Assembly: GCA_040905305.1 (NCBI GenBank)
Contig: JBBDRU010000307.1
Location: 1-17,436 of the forward strand
Direction of reading: 5' to 3'
Length of the DNA stretch: 17,436 nt
Origin: SHAN690 sp040905305
Lineage (GTDB): Bacteria; Bacteroidota; Bacteroidia; Flavobacteriales_G; Salibacteraceae
Part shown: piece after piece, positions 1-6,699 of the stretch
Layout of the letters: every line of letters starts with the position of its first letter
Numbering within the stretch: the first letter of the stretch is position 1
Made by a program: the position numbers and the translations under genes
Notes under the pieces: model-generated
What the model was told of the DNA's origin: nothing
Database searches by the model: none
What the model saw: the letters and a program-made list of their open reading frames with translations, nothing else

Positions 1-1010
1 TAATGATTCAAATAGATGGTAGTGCTAACAAATCAAATTTGGGAGCTAATGCAATTCTTGCTGTTTCTCTTGCCATTGCAAAAGCGGCTGCTCAAGATCA
101 CGGACTCCCTCTCTATCGTTATGTTGGGGGTGTAAATGCCAACATATTGCCCATTCCCATGATGAATATTTTGAATGGGGGAGTTCATGCCGATAACAAA
201 ATAGATATTCAGGAGTTCATGATTATGCCTGTAGGCGCTGATCGATTTAGCGAATCGCTTAGAATGGGGACAGAGGTTTTTCATCATTTAAAAAGTGTAT
301 TGAAAAAAGACGGATTTTCAACCAATGTTGGTGATGAAGGTGGTTTTGCTCCAAACTTAGAAAGCAACGAGCAAGCTGTGGAGTATGTTTTAACAGCCAT
401 AGAGTCTGCCGGTTATAAGCCTGGCGAGGATATTCATATTGCTTTGGATGCAGCGAGCAGTGAGTTTTATGATTCAGATAAAAAACGCTATGTGTTCAAA
501 AAATCATCTGGAAAACAGCTTGAGCCTGAAGCCATGGTGGAATATTGGAGTAACTGGGTTGATAAATACCCTATTATATCGATTGAAGACGGAATGGATG
601 AAGATGACTGGGAGGGCTGGAAAAAGTTGACCGAATCAATCGGCAGCAAAATACAACTAGTAGGGGATGATTTGTTTGTTACCAACACGCAAAGACTTCA
701 AAAAGGAATTGACTCTGGTATTGCCAATTCAATTTTAATAAAGGTGAATCAGATCGGAACGTTAACAGAAACCATCAATGCGGTGCAAATGGCGTCTGCA
801 AATAGTTACACTTCCGTTATGAGTCACAGAAGTGGAGAGACAGAAGACACTACGATTGCTGATTTGGCAGTAGCTTTGAGTACTGGACAGATCAAAACCG
901 GTTCTGCATCGCGAAGTGATAGAATAGCAAAATACAACCGTTTACTACGTATCGAAGAAGAACTTGGCTCAACGGGAGTTTTTCCGGGAAAACAATTCAA
1001 GTTTCTTTAA
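1..1010 (+). CDS. eno: Enolase (phosphopyruvate hydratase), 3' part
   Basis: Glycolytic cytosolic enzyme that interconverts 2-phosphoglycerate and phosphoenolpyruvate. The window opens inside the gene: 335 residues are visible and roughly the first 95 of a usual length near 430 are missing. The ATG at base 3 is an internal Met, aligning with the MIDLDGT segment of E. coli enolase. Counting from that Met, the catalytic and Mg-binding residues known for the family are all present: E71 (QEFM), E112 (VGDEGG), D149, E195 (SIEDG), D222 (GDDLF), K247 in the signature LIKVNQIGTLTET, the SHRSGET loop, and K298 (QIKTGS). It should be a fully active enzyme. The next gene, gltA, is on the same strand after a 105-base gap holding its own likely promoter. 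Identification is certain; only the N-terminus is unseen. Confidence 0.98.
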   Translation, partial: MIQIDGSANKSNLGANAILAVSLAIAKAAAQDHGLPLYRYVGGVNANILPIPMMNILNGGVHADNKIDIQEFMIMPVGADRFSESLRMGTEVFHHLKSVLKKDGFSTNVGDEGGFAPNLESNEQAVEYVLTAIESAGYKPGEDIHIALDAASSEFYDSDKKRYVFKKSSGKQLEPEAMVEYWSNWVDKYPIISIEDGMDEDDWEGWKKLTESIGSKIQLVGDDLFVTNTQRLQKGIDSGIANSILIKVNQIGTLTETINAVQMASANSYTSVMSHRSGETEDTTIADLAVALSTGQIKTGSASRSDRIAKYNRLLRIEEELGSTGVFPGKQFKFL

Positions 1011-1031
1011 GTTATTTGCCTTGTAAATAAC
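1011..1031 (+). repeat. Inverted repeat just after eno stop (weak terminator candidate)
   Basis: Perfect 7-base inverted repeat GTTATTT / AAATAAC with a 7-base loop, starting directly after the eno stop codon. The stem is AT-rich and no T-tract follows, so it may be a weak terminator, an mRNA 3'-end stabiliser, or chance. It overlaps the proposed upstream element of the gltA promoter. Confidence 0.3.
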
Positions 1032-1051
1032 AACAACTCGTATTACTTTCG
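1020..1051 (+). promoter_or_regulatory. Probable gltA promoter (Bacteroidota type)
   Basis: TACTTTCG at 1044-1051 matches the Bacteroidota -7 box TAnnTTTG at all but one defined position. CTTG at 1020-1023, 20 bases upstream, fits the weak TTG-type -33 element. The start of transcription would fall near 1056, giving a leader of about 60 bases before the gltA ATG. That leader contains a short CCCT/AGGG stem (1055-1071) and a purine-rich run before the ATG. Assigned by eye from the known sigma factor consensus. Confidence 0.45.
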
Positions 1052-1115
1052 TGACCCTTGCATTTTGAGGGAGCCGATAGGCTTATTTTATTAATTGAAA
1101 AAGAAGAGAAAGAAG

Positions 1116-2402
1116 ATGTCAGATTTTGCAGAATTACACTTTCAGGGAGAGGTATATAAACTTCCCATTGTAGAAGGATCAGAAAATGAAAAAGCCCTTG
1201 ATATATCAAAACTTAGAGCTCAGTCTGGTTTAATCACGATTGATCCAGGTTATAAAAATACAGGATCGACTAAGAGTGCAATTACTTTTTTAGATGGTGA
1301 AAAAGGGATATTGAGGTACAGAGGATACCCGATCGAGCAATTGGCTGAATCTTCTTCATTTCTTGAGGTGGCGTATTTGATTATCTACGGCAACCTCCCA
1401 AATAAGAAAGAACTGGCCGATTGGCGTACAGATATAACATATCATACACTTATTCATGAAGATTTTAAAGTACTTTTAGAAGGTTTCCCTTCAAATGCTC
1501 ATCCGATGGGAGTGCTGTCTTCTTTAGTGACCTCGCTTACTGCGTTTTATCCAGAATCTCTTGACCCTGTTCGTTCAGCCCATCAAGTAAGAATGAGTAT
1601 TGTTCGTTTATTAGCAAAGCTTCCTACACTTGCGGCTTGGGCTTATAAGAATGAAATCGGTCAGCCACTTGTATATCCAAAGAATAACCTTGACTATACA
1701 GGAAACTTCTTAAGGATGATGTTTGCCACTCCAGCTGAGGATTTTACACCAGACCCTGTGGTTTCTTCGGCCTTGAATAAACTTTTGATATTGCATGCCG
1801 AACATGAGCAAAACTGCTCTACCAGTACCGTTCGAATTGTTGGTTCATCTCATGCAAGTCTCTATGCTTCGGTTTCAGCCGGAATTAATGCGCTATGGGG
1901 GCCATTGCACGGTGGTGCAAACCAGGCGGTGATAGAAATGCTCGAAGCGATTAAGGCAGATGGAGGGGATGCCGATAAATATTTGGCCAAAGCAAAAGAT
2001 AAGGATGATTCTTTTCGATTGATGGGATTTGGTCATAGGGTTTATAAAAACTTTGATCCAAGAGCAAGAATTATTAAAAAAGCTGCTGACGATGTTTTAG
2101 AAAAGCTTGGGGTGAATGATCCTATTTTGGAAATTGCCAAGAAATTAGAAGAGGCAGCATTAAGTGACCCATACTTTGTCGAAAGAAAGCTGTATCCAAA
2201 CGTTGATTTTTATTCTGGTATTATCTATCGTGCTTTGGGTATTCCAACTAATATGTTTACCGTGATGTTTGCTCTGGGAAGATTACCTGGTTGGGTAGGT
2301 CAGTGGAAAGAAATGCGTGAAAATAATGAACCTATTGGAAGACCAAGACAGGTTTATACAGGCGAAAACGAACGTAATTACATCCCAATCGAAAAGCGAT
2401 AG
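1116..2402 (+). CDS. gltA: Citrate synthase
   Basis: Condenses acetyl-CoA and oxaloacetate to citrate, the entry step of the TCA cycle. The product is 428 residues, the usual length of the E. coli-like citrate synthases. The catalytic triad of the family is visible as H265 (GPLHGGAN), H307 (GFGHRVYKN) and D364 (PNVDFYSG). Other landmarks are the N-terminal IDPGYKNTGS and FLDGEKGILRYRGYPIEQL stretches. The reading frame is open back to a TTG at 1095, but that adds only MKKKRKK, and family members start at MSD; the ATG at 1116 follows a purine-rich run, so I chose it. The gene stands alone between eno and a long non-coding stretch. The first intrinsic terminator on this strand is about 280 bases downstream of the stop. 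Confidence 0.97.
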   Translation: MSDFAELHFQGEVYKLPIVEGSENEKALDISKLRAQSGLITIDPGYKNTGSTKSAITFLDGEKGILRYRGYPIEQLAESSSFLEVAYLIIYGNLPNKKELADWRTDITYHTLIHEDFKVLLEGFPSNAHPMGVLSSLVTSLTAFYPESLDPVRSAHQVRMSIVRLLAKLPTLAAWAYKNEIGQPLVYPKNNLDYTGNFLRMMFATPAEDFTPDPVVSSALNKLLILHAEHEQNCSTSTVRIVGSSHASLYASVSAGINALWGPLHGGANQAVIEMLEAIKADGGDADKYLAKAKDKDDSFRLMGFGHRVYKNFDPRARIIKKAADDVLEKLGVNDPILEIAKKLEEAALSDPYFVERKLYPNVDFYSGIIYRALGIPTNMFTVMFALGRLPGWVGQWKEMRENNEPIGRPRQVYTGENERNYIPIEKR

Positions 2403-2685
2403 GATAGTTCTTAATAACCTGAATTCGATTATTATTTGGAGTTTCAGATTTTCGTAAAATGTGATAAGCAAGACACAATTCCAACGCTGTAGCGGGCTAA
2501 CGCTGACGCGCGAGTATAGCAACGCAGTAAGTCAGGTTTTATGTATAAGCCGCAGCTCATATTCACCTCTTAAACAGCGATTCTCTGCTTGAAATCACTC
2601 TATGTGTTCTTGCATCGACTTTCGTTGAAACTCACTATTCATAGGTAGTCTGAATCCTGAAGAATAATCAAACGTATGTTCTAGG
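2403..2685. other. Non-coding stretch with GC-rich patch downstream of gltA
   Basis: No convincing gene lies in these 283 bases. Bases 2481-2520 contain 25 G or C in 40, clearly richer than the AT-rich surroundings, with three copies of AACGC and a short CGCT-GT-AGCG inverted repeat (2485-2494). The patch is followed by ordinary AT-rich sequence up to the terminator at 2686. A 38-codon frame on the minus strand (2444-2560) has AGAGGTG ahead of its ATG but no recognisable product. Possible explanations are a long gltA 3' UTR, an unannotated small RNA ending at the 2686 terminator, or the remnant of a dispersed repeat. I cannot choose between them. Confidence 0.5.
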
Positions 2686-2712
2686 AAAGCCGCTCTTTTG
2701 CGGCTTTTTTCG
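2686..2712 (+). terminator. Rho-independent terminator (plus strand)
   Basis: AAAGCCGC (2686-2693), loop TCTTTT, GCGGCTTT (2700-2707), running into six T residues. The T-tract is on the plus strand only, so it stops transcription coming from the gltA side, about 280 bases after the gltA stop codon. Confidence 0.85.
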
Positions 2713-2785
2713 TTTCATTTCATATATTGACTTTTCTTATTTGATCCAAGGTTTCGTTTGGGTATTGTACTTGGTTTGCTCAACA

Positions 2786-2822
2786 ATAAAAAGCCCCGTT
2801 GATTCCTGAAAACCAACGGGGC
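2786..2822 (-). terminator. Rho-independent terminator (minus strand)
   Basis: GCCCCGTTG (2793-2801) pairs with CAACGGGGC (2814-2822), a 9-base GC-rich stem with a 12-base loop. Read on the minus strand it is followed by TTTTTATT, so it ends the Nif3/coiled-coil operon, 28 bases after the last stop codon. A run of nine A residues on the other flank (2823-2831) means there is no T-tract in the plus direction. Confidence 0.85.
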
Positions 2823-2850
2823 AAAAAAAAACATGTTTAAACCAAACGCT

Positions 2851-3648
2851 TTAAGCGATAATCGCTTTTTCTGTTAGATTTCTGACTTTTTCAGCTTCTT
2901 CTTTTGCAAGTTCTTCATCAACTAAAATTCGTCCACTATGCTCATCTGTAATAACCTTTTTACGAGCGGCAATATCAAGCTGGCGTTGTGGTGGGATTTT
3001 AATAAAGGAACCACCAGAAGAGCCTCGTTCAACCGGCACAACGGCCAAACCATTTTTTACACTTCCTCTGATTCTCTTATAAGCAGTCAGCAAACGCTCT
3101 TCAATTGAATCAGCTGCTTCTTTTGAAGCTTTCACCAAGGCGGTTTCTTCCTTCTCTGTCTCTTTCACAATACCTTCCAGCTCTTTTTGTTTTAGCTCAA
3201 GATCCTTTCTGCGCTCGTTGATCGCCTCCTGGGCTGTCTCCATGACTTCTTTCTTTTGTTCGATTTGGGCTTCAAACTCCTTCATCCGTTTTTCAGCAAG
3301 CTGGATTTCTAAGGTTTGATACTCAATCTCTTTTGAAAGGGAGTCAAACTCACGATTGTTTCGGACGTTTTTTTGTTGCTCCTCGTACTTCTTTATTAAG
3401 TCACTTGACTCAATAATCGCGTTTTTTCGATCAGACACTTTATTTTCTAAATCTTCCAATTCAGTTTGAAGGTTGTTTAGTCTGGTTTGTAGACCTTCAA
3501 CTTCATCATGAAGGTCTTCGACCTCTAACGGAAGTTCACCTCTGATTATTCTGATTTTGTCAATTGCAGAATCAATAAGTTGAAGACGGTAGAGTGCTCT
3601 TAACTTTTCTTCTACTGTACTGTCTTTTACGCTTTTCTTTGTTGCCAT
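2851..3648 (-). CDS. C4-type zinc ribbon family coiled-coil protein lacking its zinc cysteines
   Basis: A 265-residue protein of the family annotated as 'C4-type zinc ribbon domain' (DUF164/CdsZ-like): a long helical hairpin followed by a small ribbon. Residues about 11-190 are charged, heptad-like coiled coil (for example EEQQKNVRNNREFDSLSKEI at 89-108, a family hallmark). The ribbon region keeps the family signature IPPQRQLDI (218-226) and GRILVD (239-244). In the usual family the ribbon reads CGGC and CExCGR; here it reads SGGS (211-214) and DEHSGR (235-240), so all four zinc ligands are Ser or Asp. The rest is intact with no frameshift, so this is substitution and not decay. It lies 3 bases downstream of the Nif3-like gene, a pairing common in Bacteroidota. 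CdsZ-type proteins have been linked to translation control, but the function here is unproven. Confidence 0.9.
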   Translation of the reverse strand: MATKKSVKDSTVEEKLRALYRLQLIDSAIDKIRIIRGELPLEVEDLHDEVEGLQTRLNNLQTELEDLENKVSDRKNAIIESSDLIKKYEEQQKNVRNNREFDSLSKEIEYQTLEIQLAEKRMKEFEAQIEQKKEVMETAQEAINERRKDLELKQKELEGIVKETEKEETALVKASKEAADSIEERLLTAYKRIRGSVKNGLAVVPVERGSSGGSFIKIPPQRQLDIAARKKVITDEHSGRILVDEELAKEEAEKVRNLTEKAIIA

Positions 3649-3651
3649 AGA

Positions 3652-4752
3652 TTATGATATGAAGTAATGTACTGGGTTTGTTTGTACCTCTGACAAAAGG
3701 ACGGCAAAGGTAGAAAATTTTCCCTCAAGATATTCCTTGATTAAATTGGGTGTAAATTGCTCGCTTTCAAAGTGTCCGACATCTAGAATCATAATTCTAT
3801 CTTCTGCATCAAAAAAATCATGGTATTTATAGTCGCTTGTGATGAAAACATCCGCTTGCTGCTGGATGGCGTCAGAAAGTAAAAAGCTACCTGAACCTCC
3901 GCAAAATGCAACCTTTTTTATAGGGTCAGCAACTTTTTTTGTATGCCTGATAACTGAGCAATTCAACCGAGTGGCAACTAATTGCAGGAAGGCATTAACC
4001 TGCTGCGGTTTATCAAATGTTCCAATCATCCCGCTGCCAACCTGCTCGTATTGGTTTTCGAGGGAAATTATATCATAAGCGACCTCTTCATATGGATGCG
4101 CCTTTATCAATCCAGACAATACCTTGCCTTGAATTTGAGCCGGAAAAATCACTTCGATTTTAATTTCTTCTTCTATATGGTCATTACCAACCTTCCCCTT
4201 ATAAGGGTTGGCTTGCTCTCCACCTCGGAAGGTTCCATGTCCAGAAACGTTGAAACTGCAATGATCATAATGTCCAATATTACCGGCTCCTGCATAAAAA
4301 AGAGCTGATCGCACCGGCTCAACATCCGTTTTTGGCACAAAAGTTATAAGCTTTTTGAGGATTTCTTTTTTAGGTTTAAGAATTTCAAGATTTGACAATC
4401 CCAGCACCTGACCAATTTTGGCATTTACGCCATGTATCACATTGTCTAAATTGGTGTGAATGGCATATATAACAATATCATTCTTAATGGCCTTTATGAT
4501 CGTCCGCTCTATGTAGTTTTTACCTGTCAATTGCTTTAGCGCTTTGAATACAATTGGGTGATGAGCAATGATTATATTACACCCTTTTTGAATGGCCTCT
4601 TCAACCACGGCTTCAGTGCAGTCGAGTGTGCATAAAACACTTTTAACATCTTCATTGACATTGCCGCAAATCAAACCTGCGTTATCATAACTTTCTTGAT
4701 AGGAAGGTGGGGCAAGTTCCTCTAGTGCTTTAATTAGTTCTTTTAATAACAT
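3652..4752 (-). CDS. Nif3-like dinuclear metal centre protein
   Basis: Member of the Nif3/YbgI family (often labelled GTP cyclohydrolase 1 type 2 homologue), which forms a toroidal hexamer with a two-metal site; the physiological reaction is not firmly established. At 366 residues it is the long form, with an inserted PII/CutA-like middle domain (about 130-235, including AHPYEEVAYD at 218-227) between the two Nif3 halves. Metal-ligand motifs are in place: H64-H65 (AHHPIVFK), H99 and D103 (IHTNLDN), H327 and E331 (GHFESEQF), plus the GGSGSF loop (285-290). The ATG at 4752 gives the expected family start. It is the first gene of a two-gene minus-strand operon with the coiled-coil protein and is divergent from lpxK, sharing a short control region. 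Family assignment is secure, function is not. Confidence 0.95.
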   Translation of the reverse strand: MLLKELIKALEELAPPSYQESYDNAGLICGNVNEDVKSVLCTLDCTEAVVEEAIQKGCNIIIAHHPIVFKALKQLTGKNYIERTIIKAIKNDIVIYAIHTNLDNVIHGVNAKIGQVLGLSNLEILKPKKEILKKLITFVPKTDVEPVRSALFYAGAGNIGHYDHCSFNVSGHGTFRGGEQANPYKGKVGNDHIEEEIKIEVIFPAQIQGKVLSGLIKAHPYEEVAYDIISLENQYEQVGSGMIGTFDKPQQVNAFLQLVATRLNCSVIRHTKKVADPIKKVAFCGGSGSFLLSDAIQQQADVFITSDYKYHDFFDAEDRIMILDVGHFESEQFTPNLIKEYLEGKFSTFAVLLSEVQTNPVHYFIS

Positions 4753-4767
4753 CTTGTATCAATCTGA

Positions 4768-4781
4768 CTTTGCAAAGAATA
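4768..4781 (-). promoter_or_regulatory. Palindromic CTTTGCAAAG in the Nif3/lpxK divergent region
   Basis: CTTTGCAAAG (4768-4777) is a perfect 10-base palindrome between the divergent Nif3 and lpxK genes. On the minus strand it extends to TATTCTTTG (4781-4773), close to the -7 box TAnnTTTG with one extra spacer base, which would place transcription start about 15 bases before the Nif3 ATG. On the plus strand it reads TGACTTTG, a -7 box with one mismatch. It could be a promoter element for one or both genes, or an operator half-site. Weak evidence. Confidence 0.3.
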
Positions 4782-4798
4782 ATCAATATCATACAAAC

Positions 4799-4806
4799 TA
4801 CCTTTG
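4799..4806 (+). promoter_or_regulatory. Likely lpxK -7 box
   Basis: TACCTTTG is an exact match to the Bacteroidota -7 box. It ends 5 bases before the GTG chosen as the lpxK start, so transcription would begin at or next to that codon. A TTTG lies at 4769-4772, but the 26-base spacing is longer than usual for the -33 element. The box falls inside the reading frame of the longer (TTG 4770) version of lpxK, which argues against that longer version. Confidence 0.45.
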
Positions 4807-4811
4807 CTTTT

Positions 4812-5867
4812 GTGAAATTTCTACTATTTCCTTTTGCTTTTCTATATGGGCTCGGTGTTTTTGTCCGTAACTTTTTGTTTGATCGAGGCTTGTTAAAACA
4901 AAACACCTATCCCTTTCCTGTCATAGGGGTTGGTAATTTGCGCGTAGGAGGGACTGGAAAAACACCTATGGTGGCTTATTTGGCCAGCTTATTAGAAAAG
5001 GATAAATTTCATATTGCTGTTTTGAGTAGAGGCTATGGCAGAAAGAGCAAGGGTTACGTTTTGGCGTCTGATATGACTGAACCCGAAATCATGGGAGATG
5101 AATCTTATTTGCTCAAATCAAAATTTCCAAAATCCATCGTTGCTGTTGATGAGAATCGAGTTCATGGCATTGAGAAGTTGAGGAAGGAAGTAGATACAAT
5201 TGATGTTGTTTTGTTGGATGATTCTTTTCAGCACCGTTCTGTTAAACCGGGATTTTCCATCCTGTTGACAGCCTATTCTAAACTCTACATTGATGATTAT
5301 TTGTTGCCAGTTGGTAGGTTGCGTGAACCGGCATTTGGCGCAGCTCGTGCAGATTGTATTGTCGTGACGAAATGTCCTCCAAAACTTGATATCCACACAA
5401 GAAGAACCATCAGGGAGCGGCTCAGACCTAGAAGTCATCAGCAGGTGTTTTTTGCTTATGAGCATTATTCCGCGCTAAACTCATTGACTCCCGGTTCAAA
5501 CGCTTTGCTCATGGATAGCATCAAGAATCACCACATATTGCTTGTTACCGGACTAGCAGATCCATCATGGATATTTGACCATCTTGAAGAACTAACTGCA
5601 CAGGTGGTGCATCTGAAGTTTCCTGACCATCATTGGTTTACAGAGGTAGATTTGGACGATATAATTCAAGGTTTCGAATCAATAGATGCAAAGAATAAAT
5701 TGATCATTACGACCGAAAAAGATGCCCAGCGACTGAAAAAGTGGATACAAAGTGAGAAATTCGCAAAACTTCCCTGGTATAGTATTGAACATCAAATGAT
5801 GCTTTTCCCGGAAAACGCAAAAGACTTTCAAAAAACAATAGATGAGTTTATCAGATCGTATAAATGA
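4812..5867 (+). CDS. lpxK: Tetraacyldisaccharide 4'-kinase (lipid A)
   Basis: Phosphorylates the 4' position of the lipid A disaccharide at the inner face of the inner membrane, the sixth step of Raetz-pathway lipid A synthesis. With a GTG start at 4812 the product is 351 residues, normal for the family. Residues 1-18 form the hydrophobic membrane-anchoring helix; the P-loop is GVGNLRVGGTGKT (39-51); LDDSFQHR (135-142) is the conserved DDxFQH motif; PDHHWF (271-276) and TTEKDAQRL (300-308) are also family motifs. The frame is open upstream to a TTG at 4770, but those 14 extra residues are not family-like and overlap a canonical promoter box. ATG is unavailable, so GTG is inferred. The 3' end overlaps the next gene by 26 bases, suggesting coupled translation. 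Confidence 0.93.
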   Translation: MKFLLFPFAFLYGLGVFVRNFLFDRGLLKQNTYPFPVIGVGNLRVGGTGKTPMVAYLASLLEKDKFHIAVLSRGYGRKSKGYVLASDMTEPEIMGDESYLLKSKFPKSIVAVDENRVHGIEKLRKEVDTIDVVLLDDSFQHRSVKPGFSILLTAYSKLYIDDYLLPVGRLREPAFGAARADCIVVTKCPPKLDIHTRRTIRERLRPRSHQQVFFAYEHYSALNSLTPGSNALLMDSIKNHHILLVTGLADPSWIFDHLEELTAQVVHLKFPDHHWFTEVDLDDIIQGFESIDAKNKLIITTEKDAQRLKKWIQSEKFAKLPWYSIEHQMMLFPENAKDFQKTIDEFIRSYK

Positions 5868-6660
5868 GACCGTAGCCTCAATATACAGCCGTATCAAAGA
5901 AAGGCCAACAATAGGAGTGGTTTTGGGTACAGGTTTGGGAGGTTTTGTAAATCAACTGGATATCGAACTAGAGATACCGTATGCTTCTATTCCTCATTTC
6001 CCGGTGAGCACGGTTCAAGGACATGATGGTAAGCTTATTTTTGGCACATTATTGGGAAAGCCCGTGCTGGCTATGAAAGGAAGGTTTCATTACTATGAAG
6101 GGTACTCCATGAGTGAGGTCACATATCCTATCAGAGTTATGAAGGAGTTGGGTATTCAATCGCTGTTGTTGTCTAATGCAAGTGGCGGAGTCAACCCTGA
6201 ATTTAAGATTGGTGACATCATGGTCGTCCATGATCATATCAACCTCTTTCCTTCCAATCCATTGATTGGATCTAATGATAATGATCTTGGTTCTCGCTTT
6301 CCTGATATGTCAGAACCGTATGATAGGGGGTTTATTCAAATCATGGAACGATGTGCCGTGGATTCGGGTATTTCCATTCAAAAAGGCGTTTATGCCGGAG
6401 TGCCCGGCCCTTGTTTTGAAACTCCCGCAGAATACAAATATTTACGGGTTATTGGAGCAGATGCCGTTGGTATGAGCACCGTTCCTGAAAATATTGTTGC
6501 GCGTCATGCAGGAATGAAAGTTGCTGCGTTATCGGTTATTACTGATTTAGGTATAGAAGGAAAAATTGAAAAAATTAGCCATGAAGAGGTGCAACAAGCC
6601 GCAGCGCAAGCAGAGCCTAAAATGGCTGAATTAGTAAAGCTTTTCTTTGCCAGGCTTTAG
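5842..6660 (+). CDS. punA: Purine nucleoside phosphorylase (trimeric type)
   Basis: Cleaves purine (deoxy)nucleosides with phosphate to free base and (deoxy)ribose-1-phosphate in purine salvage. The 272-residue product matches the trimeric PNP/MTAP family along its length. By alignment to mammalian PNP: phosphate loop GTGLGG (29-34), H61, R81-H83-Y85 in GRFHYYEGY, SNASGG (111-116), F192-E193 in PGPCFETPAE, M211-S212 in GADAVGMSTVPE, and H247 in SHEEV. The position equal to Asn243, which reads the 6-oxo group of guanine or hypoxanthine, is D235 (SVITDLG); Asp at this place is what adenine-specific MTAP uses, so substrate preference is open. The start ATG at 5842 lies within lpxK (26-base overlap); no later start keeps the phosphate loop at the usual distance. 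Family certain, exact substrate uncertain. Confidence 0.93.
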   Translation: MSLSDRINETVASIYSRIKERPTIGVVLGTGLGGFVNQLDIELEIPYASIPHFPVSTVQGHDGKLIFGTLLGKPVLAMKGRFHYYEGYSMSEVTYPIRVMKELGIQSLLLSNASGGVNPEFKIGDIMVVHDHINLFPSNPLIGSNDNDLGSRFPDMSEPYDRGFIQIMERCAVDSGISIQKGVYAGVPGPCFETPAEYKYLRVIGADAVGMSTVPENIVARHAGMKVAALSVITDLGIEGKIEKISHEEVQQAAAQAEPKMAELVKLFFARL

Positions 6661-6684
6661 TGCCACTCTTTTGATCGAGCTATA

Positions 6685-6692
6685 TAACTTTG
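6685..6692 (+). promoter_or_regulatory. gatB operon -7 box, 7 bases before the ATG
   Basis: TAACTTTG is an exact match to TAnnTTTG, lying in the 39-base gap between punA and gatB. Only 7 bases separate it from the gatB ATG, so transcription should start at or within a few bases of the start codon. I see no good TTG at the usual -33 distance. No terminator separates punA from gatB, so read-through from lpxK-punA is also possible. Confidence 0.5.
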
Positions 6693-6699
6693 CAATTGA

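Noticed and set aside
1095..1115. Upstream TTG start for gltA adding MKKKRKK
   Set aside because: Family members begin at the MSD Met; the extra residues are simply the purine-rich leader translated.
2283..2522. 79-codon minus-strand frame overlapping the gltA 3' end
   Set aside because: It runs antisense through the conserved citrate synthase C-terminus, has no recognisable motif, and is best explained as a shadow frame plus the GC-rich patch.
2444..2560. 38-codon minus-strand frame with AGAGGTG before its ATG
   Set aside because: Too short, no homology recognised, no promoter seen, and Shine-Dalgarno sites are poor evidence in Bacteroidota; kept only as part of the unexplained segment.
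2853..2867. AAGCGA-TAA-TCGCTT hairpin followed by T residues at the end of the coiled-coil gene
   Set aside because: It lies inside coding sequence and would act only on plus-strand transcripts already stopped by the 2686 terminator; probably chance.
3982..4308. 108-codon plus-strand frame opposite the Nif3 gene
   Set aside because: Antisense to conserved Nif3 sequence, no recognisable domain.
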